A stretch of DNA of 21,676 nt from JBBQBM01 sp964554485. GTDB lineage: Bacteria; Patescibacteriota; Saccharimonadia; Saccharimonadales; JAGQMS01. The number at the start of each line of letters is the position of its first letter. Position 1 is the first letter of the stretch. The stretch lies in the NCBI GenBank assembly GCA_964554485.1, contig CAZKOX010000013.1, forward strand, positions 1 through 21,676, in the 5' to 3' direction. Below are positions 3,547 through 11,378 of the stretch, one piece after another. The notes beneath the pieces were generated by a model. It saw nothing but the letters and a program-made list of their open reading frames with translations. It did no database searches and had not been told where the DNA came from. A program made the translations under genes and the position numbers.

Positions 3547-6399
3547 ATGAAAAACAGCGGGGGATTGAATCAACAACAGCAAGCAGTAGTCGAGCACACC
3601 TCTGGGCCGATGCTAGTTGTGGCCGGGGCTGGCACAGGTAAGACTCGGGTTATAGTTGAACGAATCGGTAAGCTGATAAAAGACGGAACATTGCCAAAGA
3701 GAATCCTGGCTTTAACTTTTACGGAAAAGGCTGCAGCTGAAATGCTCGATAGAGCCAATGACTTAACCGGAAGCTACTTACTTGATCTGCCGGTAATGAC
3801 ATTTAACGCCTACGGCGAGAGCCTGCTAAGACGCTACGGTGCCGATATCGGACTAAGTCGTAACTTTCTATTACTTGGAGAAAGTGCTCAGATTGTATTC
3901 TTGCAGGAACACCTTGATGACCTTGGCCTGGATTATTATGCACCGATTTCTAGACCCGACGGGCAGCTTGGTGCGCTGCGTGACTTTTTCTCGAAACTAA
4001 AACAACTAGTTATTACGCCAGAGATTTTTAGCAAATTCGCCGACTCACTCCCAATTAGCGATGAAGCCGAGAAACTAGAAAAGATTAAGAACCAGGAATT
4101 AGCTCGAGCTTACAAGAACTATGTTGATTTATGTAAGGTCGGCGGCGTAATCGACTACGACGACCAAATATATTTATGCCTAGAATTATTTAATAGACGC
4201 CCAAATGTGTTAAAGCTTGTTCAGAATTCCTACGATTTTGTAATGGTCGATGAGTTTCAAGATACCAATCTAATGCAATCGAAATTAGTCGACATGTTAG
4301 TAGGGGAGTCCCAAAACCTTCTAGTTGTCGGCGACGACGATCAAAGTATCTACGGCTTTCGTGGCGCTAATCTGAGCAACATTTTAGATTACAAAAAACG
4401 TTACCCGAAAAGCAGTGAGGTAACTTTGATCCAAAACTACCGATCTACAAAACAGATCCTAGATCGTTCATATAAACTTATAAAAAATAATAGCCCCGAC
4501 AGACTCGAGGACAGACTTGGAATCGACAAACGCCTTACGTCCGATAAGGAGGGGCGCGAACCGACCGTTCATGTATTTGATCGACTTGACGACGAATTAC
4601 AATGGATAAGTGAAGATATCAAAAATCGAATCAAAAACGGCTCAAGCGCGGGTGACATCGCAATACTGGCGCGGCGTAATGCAACCGTAAAACTACTGGA
4701 TGAAGTTCTTACATTAAAGGATATCGACCATGTCGTTGCTGGACAAAGATACGAACTATATAGCGAACCAATCGTCAGAACCCTGCTTGAAGCATTAAAA
4801 ACCGTTGTTGATATCGACAATAATGTTAGTCTTTTTCATACCTTAACCGGCCCTCTATTTAATATATCGCCGGCACGTTTATCCGATCTACTAAGTCAAG
4901 GCCGCAAAGAGCATGAACCGCTAGCTACGATTATTAATTCCAGTTCCGACAATATACTTGATGATACAAAAAAGGCGCTTGAAGTAATTAGCTCGTGGCG
5001 TGAAGAGATCGGCATAAAAAGTGTTGGTCGAATGGCCTACCAAATTATAGATTCCAGCGGCTATAAAAATACTTTGCTCAAAAAAGCCAAGCAAGATCCG
5101 GCGTCAGCCACAGCTGTTATGCGTCTCAGTGAGTTATTCAACACCTTTAAAGAATTCGAACAGATCGCCGGCTCTCCAAGCACGATTCAATATATTGAAT
5201 CATTGCCGGCTCTTCAAGCCGCCGGAAATAGCGGTGAAGACGGAACGCTTGACCTAAGTGGAGATGTCGTCAACGTATTAACGGTGCATAAAGCTAAGGG
5301 CCTGGAATGGCCAATTGTCTATATTGTCGACTGTACCGAAAAATCCTTTCCACTTAACGAAATACACGGCGGTATTAGTTTGCCCGAGGAACTTAAGAAC
5401 AAATACTACACCGAAGCTGACGAGCACGTTCCTGAAGAGAGACGACTTATGTATGTGGCGATGACTAGAGCGCGCGATGAATTAATATTAACGTTGTCTA
5501 ACCATCATAATAGTCAAGCCGTGCGCAAACCGTCACGCTTTATAAATGAAGCCTTTGACGCCGAAAACTTCGTAAGTCACGTGCCTATTAATGCTAGCCT
5601 TCAACCACTTAAGAGTTTCGTAAGTACAATGGACGGACCAATAAAAATTCCAGAAAAGATATTGTCCGGAAGCCATGTCAGCCTAACAGTCAGTCAAGTT
5701 GACGACTATTTGCGCTGTCCGCTTAACTTTTACTATAAACACGTCTTAAACGCACCAGAAGAGCCAAGTCCATCACGTGATTACGGTGTAACCCTGCATA
5801 AGATCATTGAAGATATTAATCGATCTTTGATGGATGGCACTGCCGCCAACCTCGACGAACTTGAAGCCAAACTAAACGCAGAGTGGCCAAAGGCTGGTTA
5901 CTCTTCAAAGCTTCAAAGAGAGCGAGCTTTAAAGCAGGGTCTGGCGACTCTTCGTCAAATTCATAAAAGATCTGTTGAAAATCCTGAAGTCCCTAGTGCT
6001 ATCGAGGAGCCCTTTAGGGTCAGTCTGGACGAGTTTAACTTATCAATACGCGGACAATTTGATGCAGTTTTTGAGAAAGGAGATAGTATAGAAATTAGAG
6101 ACTATAAAACTTCTACTACTGTCGATACTCCAGAGCGAGCCAAAGCTAGGGCAGGGCAAAGTGAACAGTTAACCATCTACGCTCTCGCATGGCAGATAAT
6201 GCACGACGACTTGCCAGCTCTCGTGACCCTAGATTTTATCGACACCGGTATGAAAGGGAGCATCAAAAAAAGCAAACGTGGCATAGATTCTGCAAAAGTT
6301 CGACTTAAAGCCGTCGCAGAAGGGATCCGTTCAAATAGTTTTCCGCCGGGCAAGGAACACGATTTTTGTATCCACCCCGATATAGCGGATAGTAAATAG
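3547..6399 (+). CDS. UvrD/Rep-type superfamily 1A DNA helicase fused to a RecB-like PD-(D/E)XK nuclease
   Basis: The protein has 950 aa. Helicase motifs appear in order: Q-motif LNxxQ (7-11), Walker A GAGTGKT (27-33), motif II VDEFQDT (234-240), motif III GDDDQSIYGFRG (from 262), motif IV QNYRST (from 296), motif V VHKAKGLEWP (from 580) and motif VI EERRLMYVAMTRARDEL (from 630). From about residue 710 comes a Cas4/RecB-type nuclease with H751, D839, D852 and K854 (GQFDAVF, IRDYKTS). The architecture matches AdnA/PcrA-nuclease fusions that unwind and degrade DNA ends in recombination and repair. The iron-sulphur cysteines usual in this nuclease family appear reduced to C724 and C941 (FCIHPDIADSK), so the cluster is probably lost. 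Start ATG 3547 has no SD sequence. The gene stands alone, closed by a bidirectional terminator. Confidence 0.95.
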   Translation: MKNSGGLNQQQQAVVEHTSGPMLVVAGAGTGKTRVIVERIGKLIKDGTLPKRILALTFTEKAAAEMLDRANDLTGSYLLDLPVMTFNAYGESLLRRYGADIGLSRNFLLLGESAQIVFLQEHLDDLGLDYYAPISRPDGQLGALRDFFSKLKQLVITPEIFSKFADSLPISDEAEKLEKIKNQELARAYKNYVDLCKVGGVIDYDDQIYLCLELFNRRPNVLKLVQNSYDFVMVDEFQDTNLMQSKLVDMLVGESQNLLVVGDDDQSIYGFRGANLSNILDYKKRYPKSSEVTLIQNYRSTKQILDRSYKLIKNNSPDRLEDRLGIDKRLTSDKEGREPTVHVFDRLDDELQWISEDIKNRIKNGSSAGDIAILARRNATVKLLDEVLTLKDIDHVVAGQRYELYSEPIVRTLLEALKTVVDIDNNVSLFHTLTGPLFNISPARLSDLLSQGRKEHEPLATIINSSSDNILDDTKKALEVISSWREEIGIKSVGRMAYQIIDSSGYKNTLLKKAKQDPASATAVMRLSELFNTFKEFEQIAGSPSTIQYIESLPALQAAGNSGEDGTLDLSGDVVNVLTVHKAKGLEWPIVYIVDCTEKSFPLNEIHGGISLPEELKNKYYTEADEHVPEERRLMYVAMTRARDELILTLSNHHNSQAVRKPSRFINEAFDAENFVSHVPINASLQPLKSFVSTMDGPIKIPEKILSGSHVSLTVSQVDDYLRCPLNFYYKHVLNAPEEPSPSRDYGVTLHKIIEDINRSLMDGTAANLDELEAKLNAEWPKAGYSSKLQRERALKQGLATLRQIHKRSVENPEVPSAIEEPFRVSLDEFNLSIRGQFDAVFEKGDSIEIRDYKTSTTVDTPERAKARAGQSEQLTIYALAWQIMHDDLPALVTLDFIDTGMKGSIKKSKRGIDSAKVRLKAVAEGIRSNSFPPGKEHDFCIHPDIADSK

Positions 6400-6426
6400 C
6401 TAGTAGTCCTGAGAAAAGAAGTACAT

Positions 6427-6459
6427 AAAAAGAGGCTCACGAACGAGCCTCTTTTTTTA
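6427..6459. terminator. Bidirectional rho-independent terminator
   Basis: AGAGGCTC (6431-6438) and GAGCCTCT (6445-6452) are flanked by an A-run on the left and a T-run on the right, so the hairpin can stop transcription from both the helicase gene (+) and the aquaporin gene (-). Confidence 0.92.
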
Positions 6460-6469
6460 GTAAAACTTT

Positions 6470-7174
6470 TTATTTTTTTCGGTTAGTGCGTTTTTTGGCA
6501 CTAGTCTTTTTAGCAGGTGCTGCAACAGCACGTACTTTTAGAACCGAGCTTTCATTTGTGAAAAGCATTTGGTAGAAATTCATTCCTACAACCGCACCGG
6601 CTATTGGACCAAGTAGGTAACCTAGGTAACCAACGCTATCTGGTCGGTAGCCAAGTGACATAGCAACCGCAGGATTAATTACTCCAGCAGCGGCAACTAA
6701 GCTAGCAACAGTCGCGCCAAGGAATAGTCCCCAGCCAATTGTAACGCTGGCGAAGTGACCTTCAAGCTTTTTCATCGCTACGCTCGCAAAGACGAATGCG
6801 AAAATTGCCATACCAACCATTTCAGCTGTAAATACTCGCCAATCAAAATCACCCGTAACAGATGTGATTGGTTTGTCTACAAACCATTCGTAGAGCTTCC
6901 ACGCAAGTACTGCACCAACAGCTTGTGAAGCTAGGTAGGAGACAGTTTTTGACAAATTTATTTTACGGATACTAAACAAACCGAGAGTAATAGCAGGGTT
7001 AAAATGACTTCCCGACGCTGAAACAAGTCCAGTTGTCATTGTTCCATAAGCTACTGCAGCTGCAAGTGCAGTGAAAATCGGTAATCCATAACGTGTTACC
7101 GACAGCACAACAACTGCAAGTACAAAAGTACCTACCGCCTCAGCAACTAACATTGCTAGAGTCTTTTTTGACAT
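6470..7174 (-). CDS. MIP/aquaporin-family channel
   Basis: The protein has 234 aa with six hydrophobic helices and the two half-helix signature motifs: SHFNPAITLG (NPA at 59-61) and GVINPAVAMSLG (NPA at 167-169). The family conducts water or small neutral solutes such as glycerol. The second motif normally reads NPAR, with the arginine forming part of the ar/R selectivity filter; here residue 170 is Val. The C-terminus is a Lys/Arg-rich tail (KKTSAKKRTNRKK), probably cytoplasmic. Start ATG 7174 has an excellent AGGAGG site upstream. A promoter candidate (TTGCGC, 17 bp, TATCCT; minus strand 7241-7213) overlaps a short inverted repeat CTTGC/GCAAG (7226-7242). Substrate uncertain because the filter is unusual. 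Confidence 0.93.
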   Translation of the reverse strand: MSKKTLAMLVAEAVGTFVLAVVVLSVTRYGLPIFTALAAAVAYGTMTTGLVSASGSHFNPAITLGLFSIRKINLSKTVSYLASQAVGAVLAWKLYEWFVDKPITSVTGDFDWRVFTAEMVGMAIFAFVFASVAMKKLEGHFASVTIGWGLFLGATVASLVAAAGVINPAVAMSLGYRPDSVGYLGYLLGPIAGAVVGMNFYQMLFTNESSVLKVRAVAAPAKKTSAKKRTNRKK

Positions 7175-7212
7175 ATTATAAAACCTCCTCTATTTAATAC
7201 CTTATGAAGAAT

Positions 7213-7241
7213 AGGATAGAACTTTCTTGCACCGTGCGCAA
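7213..7241 (-). promoter_or_regulatory. Promoter candidate for the aquaporin gene
   Basis: Reading the minus strand, TTGCGC (7241-7236), a 17-bp spacer and TATCCT (7218-7213) lie upstream of the AGGAGG site. CTTGC...GCAAG (7226-7230 with 7238-7242) overlaps the -35 box and could be an operator. Confidence 0.4.
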
Positions 7242-7253
7242 GTACAAGTAACT

Positions 7254-7877
7254 CTAGTTTATACCCAACGTCCGCTTGAAGCGTTCACCAAAAGGCTCGG
7301 CCTCACTACCCGAACAAGTCGCCGGATCATCCTCTTCGTTATGCTCATGTGCTTTATTCTCGATACTCTCGAATCGCTTCTTAAGCACCGCACTATCGGT
7401 ATCACCAAAATCAATCAGCAGGGTATCTTCGTTGCCGATTATCGTATTCTCGACAGACTTAACACTCTCACCATTAAGAATAAAATGAAGTTTGCCATTC
7501 TGCCCATCTGCATAAATTCCATCATTAGTTGCTAGTACCTTATCGCCTAGCGTGTAGCCAAGGTTGGCAAAAAAGTGACCCCATGTCGCTCCGGGTGAAT
7601 GAACATGTACAACACCATTCTCTTGATCGTGCATATGTACTCTTGTGCGGGGGTCGCTTTCATGGTCGCTAGAACATGCAGTTTCTTCTTCATAGAATGT
7701 AAAACTTTTAAATTCATCGCGTCTACCATTAACATAAAGTGCAAAATTTGCGTGATAGTGAACTTGCTCCTTTTCGACTAATACAAACCTCGCCCAAAAG
7801 GCTGAAACTACACCGAGCAAAAAAACAATCAATAGTAATGTGATTCTTTTTGAAAACGTTCCTTTTGTTTCTAGCAT
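7254..7877 (-). CDS. Membrane-anchored histidine-rich extracytoplasmic protein
   Basis: The protein has 207 aa. Residues about 11-33 form one transmembrane helix or uncleaved signal anchor, followed by a secreted domain. Histidine pairs are prominent: HYH (40-42), HMH (81-83), HVH (91-93) and H101 in a GHFFANLG context. The order 'HxH-A-N-F-A-L-Y-V-N-G ... HMHD-xxGVVHVHSP ... WGHFFANLG' resembles a domain found in uncharacterised secreted proteins of archaea and CPR bacteria with motifs of the type HTHDxxGIIHxESP. Metal binding is a reasonable inference. Two cysteines (C68 and one in the ATCSGSE tail) could form a disulphide. There is no SD sequence; the ATG lies close behind an AT-rich box, suggesting a leaderless transcript. 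It is upstream of, and codirectional with, the aquaporin gene. Confidence 0.75.
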   Translation of the reverse strand: MLETKGTFSKRITLLLIVFLLGVVSAFWARFVLVEKEQVHYHANFALYVNGRRDEFKSFTFYEEETACSSDHESDPRTRVHMHDQENGVVHVHSPGATWGHFFANLGYTLGDKVLATNDGIYADGQNGKLHFILNGESVKSVENTIIGNEDTLLIDFGDTDSAVLKKRFESIENKAHEHNEEDDPATCSGSEAEPFGERFKRTLGIN

Positions 7878-7923
7878 TAAATAAGTTTAGCACGCCTAAC
7901 AATAGCTCCAGAAATACCTAGAA

Positions 7924-7945
7924 CCTGTAGCACTAGCACTACAGG
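7924..7945. repeat. Inverted repeat in divergent intergenic region
   Basis: CCTGTAG (7924-7930) and CTACAGG (7939-7945) are perfect inverted copies with an 8-nt spacer. They lie between the divergent genes starting at 7877 (-) and 7986 (+). There is no T-run, so an operator is more likely than a terminator. Confidence 0.4.
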
Positions 7946-7985
7946 TGGTGTATGATATTTATGTAATAACCATAGGGGTAGTGTT

Positions 7986-8453
7986 ATGCCGCGAGGTGGT
8001 GGCTATAGAATAGGTGAGTATGACCCAGAGACAATAATTGCTCGGTCGGCGACTATCCAAGAGATAGATCCGACTGAGTTAATTTGCTACGGGGAGGGTC
8101 ATAGAGAGTCCATAAATATACTTACGATGATTCTTACCAAGGTCGATTCTTCCGACCCAAGGGAAGTAGCACGTACATCGGATCGACTTCAGCACCATAT
8201 GCCAAATGACAGCCCAGACATTACTGAAGTGATTGATGTCTTATCTAGCAATGCCGCAGATTATGAAGGTTTACTTTCTTCACGGACCGCGACTAATGAC
8301 GAATTTATACCACTAGAAGACGTCATAGCCGAAGATCCACTGATACGTACACTTTTATCAATAAAAACTGAAAGCATGCACGCCAGAACACTGCGTTTAT
8401 GGCGCTCATTAATCGCCATTGCATATTCAAAACCAGTGCCAGAGGACAAATAA
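7986..8453 (+). CDS. Hypothetical protein, 155 aa
   Basis: I do not recognise this protein. It is soluble with no signal peptide or membrane helix, rich in Asp/Glu and Ile/Leu, and appears largely helical (for example DPREVARTSDRLQHH and the C-terminal LLSIKTESMHARTLRLWRSL). A weak AGGGG lies 8-12 nt before ATG 7986, and a TATGAT box lies about 30 nt upstream. Codon use matches neighbouring genes, so it is likely real. It ends 14 nt before the corrinoid adenosyltransferase gene and probably shares its transcript, but no functional link is visible. Confidence 0.65.
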   Translation: MPRGGGYRIGEYDPETIIARSATIQEIDPTELICYGEGHRESINILTMILTKVDSSDPREVARTSDRLQHHMPNDSPDITEVIDVLSSNAADYEGLLSSRTATNDEFIPLEDVIAEDPLIRTLLSIKTESMHARTLRLWRSLIAIAYSKPVPEDK

Positions 8454-8467
8454 AGTAAGATATAACC

Positions 8468-9040
8468 ATGGCTTTTGAAGACTACAAGCAAAAAGAATCC
8501 GTAATCGTGGTTTACACCGGAGAAGGTAAGGGCAAAACCAGTGCAAGCCTAGGTCTAATGGCGAGAGCATTGGGGCGTGGCTGGACGGTAGCCTATGTAC
8601 AATTTATAAAACACTGGAAGGTTGGCGAGCACGACTTTATTAGTATGGTTCAGCCTGTGTTCGGTAAAAAACTATTATTTTATAAAGGTGGCAAGGGGTT
8701 CTTTAATGCCCCCGAAGGTATTTCTGCAAAAGACGTTAGTCTAAGCGAACACGTCGCTGCAGCGGTGGATACTTACAAAAAAGCCTATAATCTAGCAACC
8801 AGCGGTAAGTACGACTTGGTGATTTGCGACGAAATAAATAACGCCGTACACGACGGACTATTAAAACTCTCCGACCTAAAAAAACTAATAACCGACAAGC
8901 ACCCAAATACCTCTCTCTGTTTAACGGGGAGGAACTTTCCGGATGAATTAGTGCTACATGTTGACATAGCCACCAACATGACTAAGCTTCGACATCACTT
9001 CGACGACAAGTTTCTGGCTAACAAGGGTATTGACTATTGA
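8468..9040 (+). CDS. cobO: ATP:corrinoid (cob(I)alamin) adenosyltransferase, CobO/CobA/BtuR family
   Basis: The protein has 190 aa, the usual length for the CobA/BtuR family. A P-loop GEGKGKTS (residues 18-25), in the inverted orientation typical of this family, follows a YTGEGKGKT start. Family segments YDLVICDEINNAV and LCLTGRNFPDEL follow, and the C-terminus ANKGIDY matches the 'GIxY' ending of the family. The enzyme transfers the adenosyl group of ATP to reduced corrinoids to make adenosylcobalamin. No other cobalamin gene is present here, so a salvage role serving a B12-dependent enzyme elsewhere is likely. The gene ends 7 nt inside the convergent membrane-protein gene. The ribosome site is weak; start ATG 8468 is the only one upstream of the P-loop. 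Confidence 0.87.
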   Translation: MAFEDYKQKESVIVVYTGEGKGKTSASLGLMARALGRGWTVAYVQFIKHWKVGEHDFISMVQPVFGKKLLFYKGGKGFFNAPEGISAKDVSLSEHVAAAVDTYKKAYNLATSGKYDLVICDEINNAVHDGLLKLSDLKKLITDKHPNTSLCLTGRNFPDELVLHVDIATNMTKLRHHFDDKFLANKGIDY

Positions 9041-9900
9041 TTAGCGGCCAGATAAATTGCCATCAAAACAAATGAAATCATACCTAAGAATACTAGCGCA
9101 AACAGTGGTACCAAATAATTGAGTAAATGCTGGCGAGGCATCTCAGTTTTTGTTTCTCGAGCATAAGTTAGCTGGCTATACAAAACCGCCATACCTGAAG
9201 CCAAGCATAAAGACGACACAAATGGCACCATTGAGCTTATTGTTGTAACACCAAAAACCTCGCTAAGTCGTTTACGCGTCAAGTGTTTGCTCTTTTCTAA
9301 AGCAGCAGTTGGCGTGTGATTACCGTCAAATAAGTAATAAACCGCAAAGGCAAAACGTAGATATACCCGAATCATCAAAACACCATTGGCGATTGCCAAA
9401 ATAATTGATACAGGCAAGCTAACCGCAAGGGCTAGTCTGCTATTCATGCCAATAATAATATTTAGAATAATTAGTAGGGTTATTGCGACGGCATAAGGTA
9501 GGGCGTAGATAAAGATCATTATATTAACGGCAACCACTTTCCAAAATCTCGAAAAAGCCTGTTCTAGGGCTTTGCCGAGAGTTTCGTCTTCGCCGCGACT
9601 AATTTTGATCATGGCAAACGACTGAAATCCGACATACAAAACCTGCACGAACATTGTCAGTAACATTGCTAGGATAAATAAAACTGCACCAACCACCAAA
9701 ACTGCCGGCGAACGGTCATTATTAGAATCAATCGCCGAACTAAATACTTCAGAGAATATTTGAGCTATGAAATTAACAACTCCGAGGATCATAGGAATAA
9801 CAATTAGCATTACGGCGAGTTGCTGCGAATGCGCAAAAGCTTTCTTAAAACCAGTAATGACTATCGTTATTGGATTTGTTTCATAGTGAAAATTGGCCAT
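9034..9900 (-). CDS. Polytopic membrane protein of unknown function
   Basis: The protein has 288 aa with about six transmembrane segments. The first begins around residue 27 (LAVMLIVIPMILGVVNFIAQ), others lie near 70-95, 110-130, 140-185, 220-240 and 262-285. A cytoplasmic or loop segment reads GEDETLGKALEQAF, and a later one AALEKSKHLTRKRLSEVFG. This 'helix pair, amphipathic loop, helix pair' organisation resembles the DUF975/glycerophosphodiester phosphodiesterase membrane-domain type proteins, but I cannot name a family with certainty. The start lies only 42 nt from the divergent thermonuclease start, with no SD sequence. The 3' end overlaps cobO by 7 nt tail to tail. Confidence 0.75.
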   Translation of the reverse strand: MANFHYETNPITIVITGFKKAFAHSQQLAVMLIVIPMILGVVNFIAQIFSEVFSSAIDSNNDRSPAVLVVGAVLFILAMLLTMFVQVLYVGFQSFAMIKISRGEDETLGKALEQAFSRFWKVVAVNIMIFIYALPYAVAITLLIILNIIIGMNSRLALAVSLPVSIILAIANGVLMIRVYLRFAFAVYYLFDGNHTPTAALEKSKHLTRKRLSEVFGVTTISSMVPFVSSLCLASGMAVLYSQLTYARETKTEMPRQHLLNYLVPLFALVFLGMISFVLMAIYLAANQ

Positions 9901-9925
9901 AACTTTATGTTAACAGAATTTTCCC

Positions 9926-9931
9926 TATACT
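9926..9931 (+). promoter_or_regulatory. -10 box TATACT placed for a nearly leaderless nuclease mRNA
   Basis: TATACT lies 11 nt before ATG 9943; transcription would start only a few bases before the ATG, and no SD sequence is present. Confidence 0.5.
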
Positions 9932-9942
9932 GATGCTCATAT

Positions 9943-10524
9943 ATGAAACGTCGATTATTACTTTGGGCATGTCTCTTGCTAATAGTTGGCGGTCTGACAG
10001 CTTTTTGTTATTTTGCTTGGCACGAAAATTGGCTACAAACACTCTGGGAGAAGCGTCCTTCAATTACTAAGGTCGAACCCGGCTACTACCGTGTAACTCA
10101 TGTTTATGACGGCGACACCATCCAGGTTGACATGGATGGCGCACTAGAAAAAGTTCGATTCATAGGCGTTGACACACCCGAGACACACGACCCAGATGTT
10201 TCCGAGCAATGCTATGGCTCAGAAGCCACTAACTTCACAACTGATTTGTTACTTGATAATTCAGTGCGTCTTGAAAGCGACCCGACCAACTCAAACCGCG
10301 ACCGATACGAGCGCCTACTTAGATATGTTTATACTTCAGACAACAAACTGGTTAATAAAAAGTTGATCGAGCTAGGTTACGGTTTTGCATATGTGCGTTT
10401 CCCGTTTACTAAAAGGGACGAATTTCTAGATGTTGAGACATCAGCCAAAAACACTGGACTTGGTCTGTGGAGCGGCTGCACTACATATATTAATAATGGA
10501 GTTTATCAAACTACCGCGCGTTAA
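9943..10524 (+). CDS. Secreted/anchored thermonuclease (staphylococcal nuclease-like)
   Basis: The protein has 193 aa. Residues 2-25 form a positively charged, hydrophobic signal sequence or anchor (KRRLLLWACLLLIVGG). Residues about 48-178 are an SNase domain: RVTHVYDGDTIQV gives D58, VRFIGVDTPET gives R72, D77 and E80, and RDRYERLLRYV gives R124. These correspond to the Asp21, Arg35, Asp40, Glu43 and Arg87 set of S. aureus nuclease. The enzyme cleaves DNA and RNA using Ca2+ outside the cytoplasm. In an auxotrophic, host-associated bacterium this may supply nucleotides from external nucleic acids or help process imported DNA; that is inference. Its 3' end overlaps the GT2 gene by 14 nt tail to tail. 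Confidence 0.93.
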   Translation: MKRRLLLWACLLLIVGGLTAFCYFAWHENWLQTLWEKRPSITKVEPGYYRVTHVYDGDTIQVDMDGALEKVRFIGVDTPETHDPDVSEQCYGSEATNFTTDLLLDNSVRLESDPTNSNRDRYERLLRYVYTSDNKLVNKKLIELGYGFAYVRFPFTKRDEFLDVETSAKNTGLGLWSGCTTYINNGVYQTTAR

Positions 10525-11350
10525 CTTGTTCGACGACCAGTCGATACATCGTCGCCCGGTATCGATCAAGATAGTAGGCTTTCCGAGCAATCTTAATAAG
10601 GGGCTGGAAGGGAACATAAAGCAATATCGGTATCTTGATATTCATACCAGCAATACCGTGTAGGTTGTAAGTGGTTTCAATCTTTTTTACATAATTATAA
10701 TATTCCGAAAACCTGGAGCTCATCCGGCGAGCCGAGGTCGAGACCACCATATTTGATTCGAAACTAATATTATGACCGACACCTAGAAGATGAATGGTCA
10801 GATCAACGTCTTCATGAATATGCAACTGCGAGCACGTAGAAGACCAGACCGCTTGCCATACCTGCCGACGAATAGCCATGTTGGCACCAGCTAAGAACTT
10901 GGGCAATTTTGTACTATTTATTAGTTTTCTTCTGACAACTGCTTCTGATTTTGCTAAAAGTCTTAACCCGAAGACATCAGAAAACTCAAGTCTGCCAGTA
11001 ACTGCTGCGGAATCATTATTTTCAAAATACTTCGTAACTACTTCAAGCCAATTTGGCGCCGGTTGAGAGTCGGCGTCAGTTCTGGCGATGATATCACCGG
11101 TTGCTGCATTAAAACCGGCGTTGCGCGCAAAGAATATTCCTTGTCGCTTCTCGCCAACAACTTTTACGTTTTCATAACGAGCAGCTATTTCGGCTGTATT
11201 GTCGGTTGAATTATTATCCACGACAATGACTTCATAAGGCTGAATAGATTGAGCCATAATTGCCTCAAGGCAATCCACGATTAACACCTCTTCATTGTAG
11301 GCGGGTATAACAACCGAAATTTTTAGTTTTTTTGGTAACTTTTTTATCAT
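10511..11350 (-). CDS. Family 2 glycosyltransferase
   Basis: The protein has 279 aa. It has a GT-A fold N-terminus: ISVVIPAYNEE (11-21), EVIVVDNNSTDNT (40-52), then the divalent-cation motif DAD at 92-94 (ARTDADSQPAPNW), and a later acceptor-site segment HIHEDVDL (an ED motif). Family 2 enzymes transfer sugars from nucleotide sugars to lipids or polysaccharides. No clear transmembrane helix is visible, so it acts at the cytoplasmic face of the membrane. It is divergent from a glycoside-hydrolase-like gene that starts about 28 nt away, suggesting a shared role in surface glycans. Start ATG 11350 is the first in frame; no SD sequence is visible. Confidence 0.92.
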   Translation of the reverse strand: MIKKLPKKLKISVVIPAYNEEVLIVDCLEAIMAQSIQPYEVIVVDNNSTDNTAEIAARYENVKVVGEKRQGIFFARNAGFNAATGDIIARTDADSQPAPNWLEVVTKYFENNDSAAVTGRLEFSDVFGLRLLAKSEAVVRRKLINSTKLPKFLAGANMAIRRQVWQAVWSSTCSQLHIHEDVDLTIHLLGVGHNISFESNMVVSTSARRMSSRFSEYYNYVKKIETTYNLHGIAGMNIKIPILLYVPFQPLIKIARKAYYLDRYRATMYRLVVEQVNAR

Positions 11351-11365
11351 GGTTATGGCTTGCTA

Positions 11366-11371
11366 TATAAT
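11366..11371 (+). promoter_or_regulatory. -10 box TATAAT for a leaderless mRNA
   Basis: TATAAT lies 7 nt before ATG 11379, with TTGC just upstream. The predicted transcription start coincides with the ATG, and there is no SD sequence. It is the main reason for choosing 11379 over the in-frame ATG at 11349. Confidence 0.55.
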
Positions 11372-11378
11372 AACAAGG

